DNA of 64,000 bases from Sipunculus nudus (taxonomy: Eukaryota; Annelida; Sipuncula; Golfingiida; Sipunculidae): NCBI GenBank assembly GCA_026874595.1, contig CM049317.1, forward strand, positions 44,232,401 through 44,296,400, given 5' to 3'. The notes under the pieces were generated by a model. The model was given only the letters and a program-made list of their open reading frames with translations. It was not told the origin of the DNA and made no database searches. The translations under genes were made by a program, and so were the position numbers. Below, piece by piece: positions 34,818 through 44,741 of this stretch (position 1 is the first letter of the stretch; every line of letters begins with the position of its first letter).

Positions 34818-35924
34818 CATATGTACACAAATTTATAAATTATTTGCAAAAACATTCTCATGCAAATAATAAAATTCCGAATTCAGTAAATTTACACAAA
34901 ATAACAGGAACTCGCGGGGTATTTTTATTTATCAAATTGACGTAGGCCCAAAACAATTATTTCTCAGTAAAATTTAAACTCGATACATGTAAGTGCGTTA
35001 GTTTGCGTTTTAATGGAAATTTCTGTTTTTCTTTAAGAGCCACGAGGAGATGACCAGAGCATCTCACGTACTCCGGGTTATTGATTTTATCTTCGCGTGA
35101 CTATAAATAACTCCCACTTGCATGTACACTTTATAATGCAGTATATAGGCCTGAACACAGGCTATAGCTGGTGAACAGGTATACTTAAAGTCGTCATGCA
35201 TCAATATCGCTTATGATATATTTTCAGTTCTGTAACAGTTAAAAATTAATTTACATATATAAAACAAAATGTTATATGATGGTCACGTGTAAATCCATGA
35301 AAAAAGGGACTCTGAAATGTCAGAAATCGGACAGAGACCCAATTTAAAGTAAAATCCAAATGTGACTTTTTACTTTGGGCTGTAGCCTACAATGCAACTA
35401 TTTTCGTTTTTTTTTTAAAGATTTTTCATTAGATTTTATTTACACATTTAGCAATTATCCGAATCGAAAAAGTGAATATAACAATACACGAAATTATACA
35501 TTACTTAGAATTACATAGAAATTGTCTGGTACAGTGTGTGAGATTGGCGCTCCTCAATCCGGCATTCACTTGTTTTCTGAAACGTCGCTACAACCATACA
35601 GACACCTTTGCAAATTATTAATATTACTCACAGTAACACAAATGGAAACAATTGAGAAGCGGAAAACTGAAGAGCAAAATCCAGAGATGTAAAATAAAGT
35701 AGTAACCATTTTTCTTGGGAACAAACGATCTCATTGAAAGTCAAGCCACTCAAGACGGAACGCGTTTCAGGAGACTTGTTTAAAATGATCAATAAATATA
35801 ACAACCTACACAAACCCACGTACAATAGCAAATACAACACGTGCGAGACCATGTACATGAATACACAAGACATAAATAAGTCGTCGGAGGACAACAGAGC
35901 TCGCCGGTACGGGCATTAAGAAAA
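34818..35924. other. Unassigned intron DNA
   Basis: No repeat family or coding signal seen. Overlapping frames at 35628-36000 on both strands have no domain. Confidence 0.4.
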
Positions 35925-36440
35925 CAAGGGGTGGCGTAATATGCCAAATTTTTGGGACCTCTGACCTAATTACATATGCATCCATTTTGGCGGGAATCAA
36001 ACTTAGATGAGATAATTTAATATATATTGGTTAATATATTTCTGTTGAGTTTCATTAAAATCCATTATATTCCCGAAAGTTATTACAGCGATGCCATAAA
36101 GTAGGCTGGTGACCTCTGACCTCATCAAATATATATGGATTTTGTTGGGAAACAAACTTTTGCAGGATATATTGGTTAATATTTCTTTTGAGTTTCATCA
36201 AAATCCATCACATATGTGCTAAGTTATTGCAGCGACACCATAAAGTAGCTCGGTGACCTCTGACCACATTAAATATATATGAATTTAGCTGGGAAACAAA
36301 CTTTTGCTGGATATATTGGTTATATTTCTGTTAAGTTTCATCAAAATCCATCACATATTTGGAAGTTATCGCAGCGACACCATAAAGTAACTCGGTGACC
36401 TCTGACCTCATTAAATATGTGTGGAAATTGTTTATAATCA
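35925..36440 (+). repeat. Tandem repeat of about 141-154 bp with TGACCTCTGACCT
   Basis: Four units anchored on GACCTCTGACC at about 35956, 36111, 36254 and 36397. They share GTTTCATCAAAATCCATCAC, GCAGCGACACCATAAAGTA and GGAAACAAACTTTTGC. Starts AAAACAAGGGGTGGCG. TGACCTCTGACCT at 36110-36122 and 36396-36408 is the complement of a perfect DR1 nuclear-receptor element (AGGTCA, one base, AGGTCA). Confidence 0.85.
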
Positions 36441-37401
36441 AACTCGACCTAGTTGATTAAGGGGTAATGTCACAGAACATTAGTTTTACAGAAATATCTC
36501 CATAAGCCATAGAGCAAAGAGCCTAACAAAAAAACTTCAACTTGGGTGGGGGGGGGGGGGGGTTAAAAGCATGCCGACATAACTGGTGATCACAAATTGT
36601 TCTCAGTGATGACAATGGATGCATCGGGATCAGAAACTGGACCAAGAGTCCAACCTAACCTCTCAGCAGGAGTCTATCATTCTCCAGAATAGACATCAGC
36701 CCTGCGTGGAGGTTGTAATTACCCTATATTGCTACATCCGCAGAACCCATAACTGACAAGGGAACTATACATTTTGTCCCAAGTAAATGGTGTCCATCCT
36801 CTTTTTTACACACAAACAGAAAGTCATAAAATACTCCACAGGCGCATGACTATCTATAAAATTACTTAATTAGTATTTCTGGTGATTTCTTCTACTTATT
36901 TCTTGATTTATATATATTTTGTTGTCATTTATTCATGCATGACCAATATGGACCTGTTTTTCTAATTTATTATTTTGCCCACTAAAAATTAAAGTTATCA
37001 TGTTATTGTATGGACTCAAAACCTCCTATACACCACTTTAGACGACGTCAATATCATCAGTCACCATTTTGATATCCATTTAGTGGATGAAAATTCCATC
37101 CTTATTGGCCAGTTCTCGGGTCAACGATCATCTGACTATAATATATTATCAGTTCATTTGTGAGAAAAATGCATGACTGTTCACAGGATTATGTTATTCC
37201 AATTAAACTAATTAGGCGAAACTGCATTGCATTACAACTTCTTTATTAAGCAGGTCTAGCAGATTTATAATATTTTTTAACTCTGCCATATTTTTCATTT
37301 ATCCGGTTATGATGGTCTATCGTATTTCTGTGGTGATTGTTTTTTTTTCATTTTCTACACAACATTAAATATCACTATAATAATAACAGTGTTAAAGTTA
37401 C
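36441..37401. other. Intron 1 DNA next to DMRT exon 1
   Basis: Contains an approximately 17-G run (36546-36562) and otherwise nothing recognised. Confidence 0.45.
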
Positions 37402-37519
37402 CTTTCAGTCTTGAAATAACACCATGATTGCGGCACCTGGCACATTTAGGTGACCTTGACCTTGTGCCAGGAGAATTTTGGTCAAGGTCACCCAAACTCC
37501 CGGATGTCTGGCCACTCAT
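37402..37519 (-). CDS. dmrt: DMRT transcription factor, ATG exon (first half of DM domain)
   Basis: Minus strand, 118 bp, 39 codons plus one base. ATG at 37519. The donor after CTGAAAG is GTAACT (phase 1), matching the phase of exon 2. It encodes MSGQTSGSLGDLDQNSPG, then RSRSPKCARCRNHGVISRLK, the canonical DM domain start. C26, C29 and H32 are zinc ligands; the exon ends one residue before the GHKR of exon 2. The start is preferred because a standard DM protein needs a short N-terminus and no upstream in-frame ATG is evident. TTTATTTTATAG lies just before the ATG and looks like a splice acceptor, so a non-coding exon probably precedes it. The coding sequence contains a 13-bp perfect inverted repeat (37449-37461 and 37480-37492). 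Confidence 0.96.
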
Positions 37520-38189
37520 TCTATAAAATAAATATATGATATATTGACCGATAAATGTAATTATATCTTATAAAGACATGTAAATATTAAATCGATTCCA
37601 TTAAAACAGAATATAACAATATTAGCCGATACACAGGCAGCCAACGTGAAAACTCAAAATAATTCAGATTCTCTATGAATAAAAGACATGCACAACTTCT
37701 GAGTAACCCATGACGCATTATATAAGATTATTCAGACTTTGTAAATCATATATTCATTGTAATTCCGGAGTTTTTCTGGATTTACACTTCAAATGTCTAT
37801 GGGCCATCTCATAGATGTTCTCGAATGGACAAATGTTTGAATAGACATTTTAAATAATTTTATGCATGAAGAAATGAACACATATATAAAATACATGAAT
37901 GAACTATAAAATCTGAATTCAATTGAATGCAAGCTTCGGCCATTCACTTATTTGGCTCACAGATTCATTCGTGCATAATTGACTGTACATTTATGACTTT
38001 TCCTTGGTAAAGTCGAAATCTAATGGATTCTTCATCGGCCCATTTTCGAAAGGCCCTGAAAATATCAACTGATTCCGTTCATGACTGTGTGAATTATGTT
38101 ATGAAAAAATAGATACACAAACACACAAACGGATTGAACGCATACCCTCCTGGCGGAGGCAACGAGGGAACACTCACGCAAACGTTCAC
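37520..38189. other. DNA upstream of the DMRT ATG exon
   Basis: No TATA box, CpG-rich promoter or repeat was recognised. The TTTATTTTATAG tract abutting the ATG exon suggests this is intron rather than promoter. Confidence 0.4.
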
Positions 38190-38416
38190 ATCTACATCAC
38201 TGGCAGTTCAATCGGTGACTTTCAGCGGGTAAATCTGACAATCCATTCACACTGTGACTGACTACGACACCGTAACTAAAGCTACGATTCCTTTTACGTG
38301 GTTGCGGCTGTGGTATATATGCGGTCGCGGTAGGCGGTTGCGATGAAGGCCGATTCCTTTTATGCGGTTGCGGATAAAATGGACCATACATAAAGTACTC
38401 CGCTGATATTGTACGC
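38190..38416. repeat. GCGGTTGCGG-rich repeat
   Basis: TCCTTTTACGTGGTTGCGGC and TCCTTTTATGCGGTTGCGGA recur about 70 bp apart, with ACCGTAACTAAAGCTACGAT. The 73-codon minus-strand frame across it is a by-product of the repetition. The composition resembles the MITE family at 51492 and 55708. Confidence 0.45.
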
Positions 38417-40420
38417 ATTAATCCCTGTAGAGCCTAATTAGTGTGAAATGTCATGAATACAATTAGCATTGACAACTATCTCTCTAAAACAGCAAACTGC
38501 GACATTAATCCCTTTGCAGTACCTAATTAGTGTGAAATGTTATGAATACAATTAGCATTGACAACTATCTCTTTAAAACAGCAAACTGCGACATTAATCC
38601 CTTTGCAGTACCTAATTAGTGTGAAATGTTATGAATACAATTAGCATTGACAACTATCTCTTTAAAACAGCAAACTGCGACATTAATCCCTTTGCAGTAC
38701 CTAATTAGTGTGAAATGATATGAATACAATTAGCATTGACAACTATCTCTTTAAAACAGCATACTGCGACATTAATCCCTTTGCAGTACCTAATTAGGGT
38801 GAAATGTTATGAATACAATTAGCATCGACAACTATCTCTTTAAAACAACAAACTGCGACATTAATCCCTTTGCAGTACCTAATTAGTGTGAAATGTTATG
38901 AATACAATTAGCATTGACAACTATCTCTTTAAAACAACAAACTGCGACATTAATCCCTTTGCAGTACCTAATTAGTGTGAAATGTTATGAATACAATTAG
39001 CATTGACAACTATCTCTCTAAAACAGCAAACTGCGACATTAATCCCTTTGCAGTACCTAATTAGTGTGAAATGTTATGAATACAATTAGCATTGACAACT
39101 ATCTCTTTAAAACAGCAAACTGCGACATTAATCCCTTTGCAGTACCTAATTAGTGTGAAATGTTATGAATACAATTAGCATTGACAACTATCTCTTTAAA
39201 ACAGCAAACTGCGACATTAATCCCTTTGCAGTACCTAATTAGTGTGAAATGTTATGAATACAATTAGCATTGACAACTATCTCTTTAAAACAACAAACTG
39301 CGACATTAATCCCTTTGCAGTACCTAATTAGTGTGAAATGTTATGAATACAATTAGCATTGACAACTATCTCTTTAAAACAGCAAACTGCGACATTAATC
39401 CCTTTGCAGTACCTAATTAGTGTGAAATGTTATGAATACAATTAGCATTGACAACTATCTGTTTAAAACAGCATACTGCGACATTAATCCCTTTGCAGTA
39501 CCTAATTAGTGTGAAATGTTATGAATACAATTAGCATTGACAACTATCTCTTTAAAACAACAAACTGCGACATTAATCCCTTTGCAGTACCTAATTAGTG
39601 TGAAATGTTATGAATACAATTAGCATTGACAACTATCTCTCTAAAACAGCAAACTGCGACATTAATCCCTTTGCAGTACCTAATTAGTGTGAAATGTTAT
39701 GAATACAATTAGCATTGACAACTATCTCTTTAAAACAGCAAACTGCGACATTAATCCCTTTGCAGTACCTAATTAGTGTGAAATGTTATGAATACAATTA
39801 GCATTGACAACTATCTCTTTAAAACAGCAAACTGCGACATTAATCCCTTTGCAGTACCTAATTAGTGTGAAATGTTATGAATACAATTAGCATTGACAAC
39901 TATCTCTTTAAAACAGCATACTGCGTCATTAATCCCTTTGCAGTACCTAATTAGGGTGAAATGTTATGAATACATTTAGCATTGACAACTATCTCTTTAA
40001 AACAGCAAACTGCGACATTAATCCCTTTGCAGTACCTAATTAGTGTGAAATGTTATGAATACAATTAGCATTGACAACTATCTCTTTAAAACAACAAACT
40101 GCGACATTAATCCCTTTGCAGTACCTAATTAGTGTGAAATGTTATGAATACAATTAGCATTGACAACTATCTCTTTAAAAAAGCAAACTGCAACATTAAT
40201 CCCTTTGCAGTACCTAATTAGTGTGAAATGTCATGAATACAATTAGCATTGACAACTATCTCTTTAAAACAACAAACTGCGACATTAATCCCTTTGCAGT
40301 ACCTAATAAGTGTGAAATGTTATGAATACAATTAGCATTGACAACTATCTCTTTAAAACAACAAACTGCGACATTAATCCCTTTGCAGTACCTAATTAGT
40401 GTGAAATGTTATGAATATGA
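38417..40420 (+). repeat. 89-bp satellite array, about 22 units
   Basis: Unit: ATTAATCCCTTTGCAGTACC, TAATTAGTGTGAAATGTTAT, GAATACAATTAGCATTGACA, ACTATCTCTTTAAAACAGCA, AACTGCGAC. Period exactly 89 bp (ATTAATCCC at 38504, 38593, 38682 through 40373). Most units differ at only one to three positions. Variant units repeat at multiples of 89: AATTAGGGTGAAATG is separated by 1157 bp (13 units) and TCTCTCTAAAAC by 623 bp (7 units). The array ends inside a unit at ATGTTATGAATATGATAA. It begins about 0.9 kb upstream of the DMRT ATG exon. Confidence 0.97.
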
Positions 40421-41035
40421 TAATGATAATACTAGTGAACAGCAATCTGTGATAAATAAACAGAGTGCAGTCTTAAAAAGATACGGATGTCATTACACAA
40501 ATTTCCTGAAATCTATCCAGTAAGATTGTGTAAAATAAAGGCACTATTTCCAGTGATTTCACGAAATCCCTAGAATTTTTAGTGATTTCATTAAATCCCT
40601 AAGTGAAACAGTGATTTCATGAATTCCCTGGAAGTTTTAGAGGTTTCGCGAATTCCCTATTTACACACCTTCACAGTGACATATATATTAGTTGCGCATT
40701 CCTGCTTAGAAACAAAGTTGACTATCATTTATGGTTGGTTCTATCAATGCCGAGTATCCGTTTTCAGATGCTCTGATTCTGAAACATAGATTTGTACAAA
40801 AACTAAGGAGCCATGGGCAACGCTCAGCTTTGTCTAGAAGGACATTTTATGAATATGCGACTCCTGTGATCAAGTTTGAAGACAGTATGTCCCTGCCCCC
40901 CCCCCCCCCCCGGAAAACTGGAGTTATCGTCCATAAACTAATTTGTGAGTGGATGGGTCATGTGACCGTGACATTTGATCTCATGACCCCAAAACCAGTT
41001 ACTTTAGTGGTGGACCATATACAAGTCAAGTCCAA
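40421..41035. other. Short direct repeats and unassigned DNA
   Basis: 40540-40670 carries four loose copies of AGTGATTTCA(T/C)(G/T)AAATCCCT. A diverged GGAGCCATGGGCAACGCTCAGC at 40807-40828 resembles the A/D left terminus. A C-run is at 40896-40911. Confidence 0.5.
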
Positions 41036-41479
41036 ACGCGGATCCAGAGGGGGTCCACAAGGTCCAGCCACCCTTTTTCGTCAGCCGCAACCTTTTTTTA
41101 GAGTTTTCAAAACCAGCTGGACAGCTGAGTGGTAAAACGCTTGGCTATCTCCGCTGGCGACCCGGGTTCGATCCCCGGCGTGGCTATGAGAGTGGGTTGT
41201 ACTTGCACGTCCAAGGCTGGTTTTTTTCTACGGGTACTCCGGTTTCCTCCACCTCTGCAGACTACCGAACGCCATCACCGGAGCCATGGAGAGTGCCTCG
41301 ATTAGTTATAATAACTATTTGTACAATCCATGTAAAATAAATAAGTTTATATTATATTAATTTGTTTTGACCTGAACCCCTCCCCCCCCCCCCCCTTTTA
41401 TGGACCTTGGTATAGGTTTTGCCATTATAGTCCTTCTGGTCTGGACCTCATTTTCCTGAATCCTGGATCCGCCCCTAAA
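41036..41479. mobile_element. hAT-like MITE with a SINE inserted
   Basis: The left end is GCGGATCCAGAGGGGGTCC and the right end is CCTGAATCCTGGATCCGCCCCT, inversely related. The interior GGACCTTGGTATAGGTTTTG and ATAGTCCTTCTGGTCTGGAC match 33304-33480 (reversed) and 48550-48720. Removing the SINE leaves about 200 bp. A C-run is at 41383-41395. Confidence 0.65.
41112..41359 (+). mobile_element. tRNA-derived SINE
   Basis: A tRNA-like head at about 41115-41188 has an A box (AGCTGAGTGGT, 41123-41133) and a perfect B box (GGTTCGATCCC, 41165-41175), 42 bp apart. A conserved-looking body follows: GGTTTTTTTCTACGGGTACT then CCGGTTTCCTCC. The tail is an A/T-rich AAATAAATAAG type. The GGGTACTCCGGTTTCCTCC block resembles a domain shared by SINEs of many animals. 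The promoter boxes look intact enough for Pol III transcription. Confidence 0.85.
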
Positions 41480-41751
41480 ATCGACTGATAGTATGGCTCT
41501 TCATTTCACGAAATGCCTAATTTTTGGTTGGTTCATATGTTACTGCTGAATGGCAATAGGCAGTATTTAGGTTGAAACCAGTTTATTCAATTTTGCTGCT
41601 GCGTGTGACAATGTTAGCTGCACTTACACTAAACTTCAAATCACCAGACTTTTATAGGGATTCAGAATTGGACTAGAGGTTCTTTGACTCGCACTCGGAG
41701 GTCATGACTTGAGAAAAATTCTGTCACTTTTGGCCTGACATTATGTTTGAA
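41480..41751. other. Unassigned DNA
   Basis: Nothing recognised between the MITE and the following family A element. Confidence 0.4.
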
Positions 41752-42500
41752 CAAGTAACCCATGGGTCTTGACGCTAAGCCGACTTACATGTTTATGATA
41801 TGTCCTTGCTCAGGCGACTAATTAAGATAATGTAAGTGGCATCAAAATTCATGCATATTAGCTTAAGTTCATCGAGACCCATAAGCACACCAAATTTGTT
41901 GACCATCCATTCAGCCGTTCCTGAGGAATCTGGCAATTTGTGTGTATTGTGCATTATTTCTGAAATGTATGCCCCATAACTCAGAGAATATAGGTCACAG
42001 TGATCTAGTTTCAGATTTCTGAGGAAAATTTTTGAGGAACTCTCAGGATGTTAAGTTAGAAGATTCTAGGTCCAATGGCTATGATTTGTACACTGCTTTG
42101 GTATCAAATTTTCAATTATTCAAGGGGGGAAAGACCCCATAGATCCGAGAATATGGATAACAGAGACCTAATTTCATGTTTCCAAGAAGATTTTTCATGG
42201 ACCTCTTAGCATGTCAAGAAAGAGGATCCTAGTTCCAGTGGTTCTCTTAACAGACGACCGCATCTTTAAAGTTCTCAACAACAGAGAGAAAAAATGCGTA
42301 AAAAAATCGAAAAAATACAGGTGGCGCCACCAGTCTGCAGGAATTGTTGGAACACTCCATGATTAATCTGCATGCAAAGAATCATGGTGATTAATACATT
42401 AGTTGTTTAGATATACTTGAGCTTTTGTATCAAATTTTCCCTTATTCGGGGGACTAATTCTGAGCCCCATAGCTCGGAGGATATTGGTAACAGAGACCAG
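41752..42500 (+). mobile_element. Family A element, right end lost
   Basis: The left terminus is ACAAGTAACCCATGGGTCTT (one mismatch to the palindrome), GACGCTAAGCCGAC, then the leader GCATATTAGCTTAAGTTCAT. One and a half units follow, with a perfect GGTGGCGCCACC at 42320-42331. Stops abruptly at AACAGAGACC, about 42499, against unrelated DNA. Confidence 0.8.
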
Positions 42501-42960
42501 AACAGCAGTCTGTGTTTTGGTGAGGGTATTTCCTAGGAGAGAAATCCCCTTCTCTGGGGGTAAACCAGTGATTTAGCCGGGGGAGAACGCGCCAGTGTTC
42601 AGTGTTTGTACAGAGACACAGGGCTTCATTTAACAGACTGTCACGTGCGCGACAGTCATGTGACCAGCGAACCAGCTTCAGTGTTGAAAGAACACTGTGT
42701 TGTGTTACCGGATATGATTAAACAGGGCTCTGTGTTGTGTGCATAAATAGGACTCAGTGGATATTGTCAAGATTTTGTAGAGTATCGTTTCAAGAGAATT
42801 GTAAGTTATTTTATTTTATTATATTTTATATTTCGCGTTTCACGTTACTTTTTCATTTCTTGAATGTGTGTGTGTGTGAGCTTCAGTCATCTCAATTTCC
42901 CGTTAAAAGACCCTAGAAGACCATTCCTTCAGGGGTGTGACCATACGTGCCGGGAAGATC
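42501..42960 (+). promoter_or_regulatory. Promoter-like or solo-LTR-like segment
   Basis: Higher GC than its neighbours. GTGCATAAATAGGACTCAG (about 42740-42758) has an AT-rich TATA-like core, followed some 60 bp later by GAGAATTGTAAGTT, which matches a splice donor. This order would suit a promoter with a short first exon, or a solo LTR. No matching second LTR or downstream gene was found. Confidence 0.3.
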
Positions 42961-43019
42961 AACAGTTACTGCTCTCTGGAAATGTTTAAATGATACATGT
43001 AAATATTTAATAATATGGA

Positions 43020-43835
43020 TCAGGGGAACTTTCAGCGGCTTGATTTTTTACCTAACCAAATGGTTTGATACTATTAATCATAAAAGAAGACTGAATACAA
43101 ACTATGTATGATGGATCCTGTCCCTGGAGATTTCATAAAGTTTAGTAAAACTCTCATCTCAGGGATTTACATCGAGCTTTCGACCTTATCTCAAGATCAT
43201 CGTTAGCAGGCGGGTTTACATTTGGTTTTGCTACTAACAGAAACATTTAAGAAAAATCTATCTAGCTCTGCAGATGTGAATAAAGGTGTCCCTCAAGGTA
43301 AGAATACTTGACCAGTTCTGTTTTTAATATTCACATAAACGATCTTCCAGGTGTGCTAAATACTGATGGTATTGTGATGTAAGCAGATAATTTCACTGTA
43401 TATTGCCATGGAAATATGGCGATGAAGCTGAGATTAAATTATAGTGAACTGTAGATCAGGTAGGTCATACTCCTTAGTAATTCCAAACGGATTGCTTATC
43501 AGAAATTCTAGATATCAATATTGGATTCAACTTGTTCTGATGAGACTAATTTACTTGGCGTGACAATAGATGCTAATTTATCCTGAAGACCACATGTCAA
43601 CTCATTATGCAAAAAAAAATTGTCTCCAAAGATAGGAGAGCTTTATCGTATATCAAGCTTTCTTTCTCTGCAATCATTGGCCAAGTTTCATGGGACAACC
43701 ATTCATCCACATATTGACTATGCCCTAAGCGTCTGGGGATGTTCTTTATCGTCTACTATTAATATGGTACAAAAGAAACAAAACAGAACCGCCCGAATTA
43801 TAACCAAAAACTACGACAGAAATGATGGATGAATG
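43020..43835 (+). pseudogene. LINE reverse transcriptase relic, plus strand
   Basis: Broken frames contain VNKGVPQG (43287-43310), a PVLFLIF block and a DLP-like block. An ADNF replaces the catalytic YADD (43382-43395). Then LLGVTIDANLS (about 43550), and in a clean frame LSPKIGELYRISSFLSLQSL, HPHIDYALSVWGCS and QKKQNRTARIITKNYD (43620-43832). This is the RT palm and thumb region of a CR1/Jockey-style LINE. Several stops and frameshifts; the 5' part and 3' tail are missing. Confidence 0.88.
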
Positions 43836-44099
43836 TACATCAACGCTGTACATATTCTAGTGCTAATAAATGTATACATGTGTTTGCTTTTTCCTTGTTC
43901 ACACGTGGACAGTTTTCATTTTGTAAATAAAACTCACAATCATGGGACTTGAGCTACTGTGAGTAAAAATTAGTCTTCTTTTGTTATTCTTTCAAGAAAC
44001 GAATTGAATAAGAAATTTTAAAGAATTCATTGGCTACATGACATATGGTACAGTTGCATATTTTTGTGTTGGTGTGTGCCACTCTTTTCACTTAGCATT
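43836..44099. other. AT-rich DNA after the LINE relic
   Basis: Possibly decayed LINE 3' sequence; nothing definite. Confidence 0.35.
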
Positions 44100-44741
44100 C
44101 ATTGATCACTAGCTGAACCCGTTGAAAATCCACGGCTCTATCTGATGCATATTTTTGTAATGAGCTGATAAGGTTAAGGACTTAACGACGCATATTTTAA
44201 TCCAAAGGTTTTTGCAGGAACTTTTGTCATGTGTCTCACTTATATGATATAAAGATTACTTCTGCTAGAATTCTTCAGGAACACCCTCCCCGAAAATATC
44301 AACATGGAAAGAAAAATTTTCTATTCTAGATATCACACACAAAAAAAAAATTGGAAAGAGACGCGAGGCATATACAGGTTTTACGAATTTATAAGTGAGA
44401 AGTTTTTTTCCGATGACATAGGTCCGACAGCTTCATTGCTTGGGAAATATCGTAGATATAATTATTGTATGAAGAAGCATTCTACCGTGAAATTATATGA
44501 AAGATGCTTTGTATTAGTTGAAGCTCATGCGACATCGTGAAACACGATGTTTATTCAGTGTAGTCAGTTTGGGGTATAGTCTAAGGCATGTTAACAGAGA
44601 GACCAGTTATTTGTATACACATGCATATGTCGTTGAAGTCTCTTGTACGCGAAACGTATAGCTGCCAATGTGAAAAAGACAGGCCCACAAAAATATATTC
44701 CAACATTCCAACAATTGTTGAAGTACTGTAAATTGTCATGG
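44100..44741 (+). repeat. 1.15-kb dispersed repeat, copy 1, first part
   Basis: TATCTGATGCATATTTTTGT, ATGACATAGGTCCGACAGCTTC, AACACGATGTTTATTCAGTG and GAAACGTATAGCTGCCAATG all recur in the same order at 62540-63160. Interrupted at about 44741; the second part resumes at 46378. Open frames do not match between the copies, so no protein is proposed. Confidence 0.85.

Larger units (their letters stand above)
18189..37401 (-). other. DMRT intron 1 (19.2 kb), splitting the DM domain
   Basis: Runs from the donor GTAACT after CTGAAAG (minus strand, 37401 downward) to the acceptor CCCTTGCAG (18189). Filled with families A, B and D, MITEs, microsatellites and AT-rich DNA. No additional coding exon was recognised inside it. 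Confidence 0.85.

Noticed and set aside
40731-41135. 134-codon plus-strand frame
   Set aside because: Crosses a C-run and the MITE/SINE junction; no domain.
41112-41190. Functional tRNA gene
   Set aside because: The head has A and B boxes but continues into a SINE body and A/T-rich tail, and the acceptor ends do not pair convincingly.
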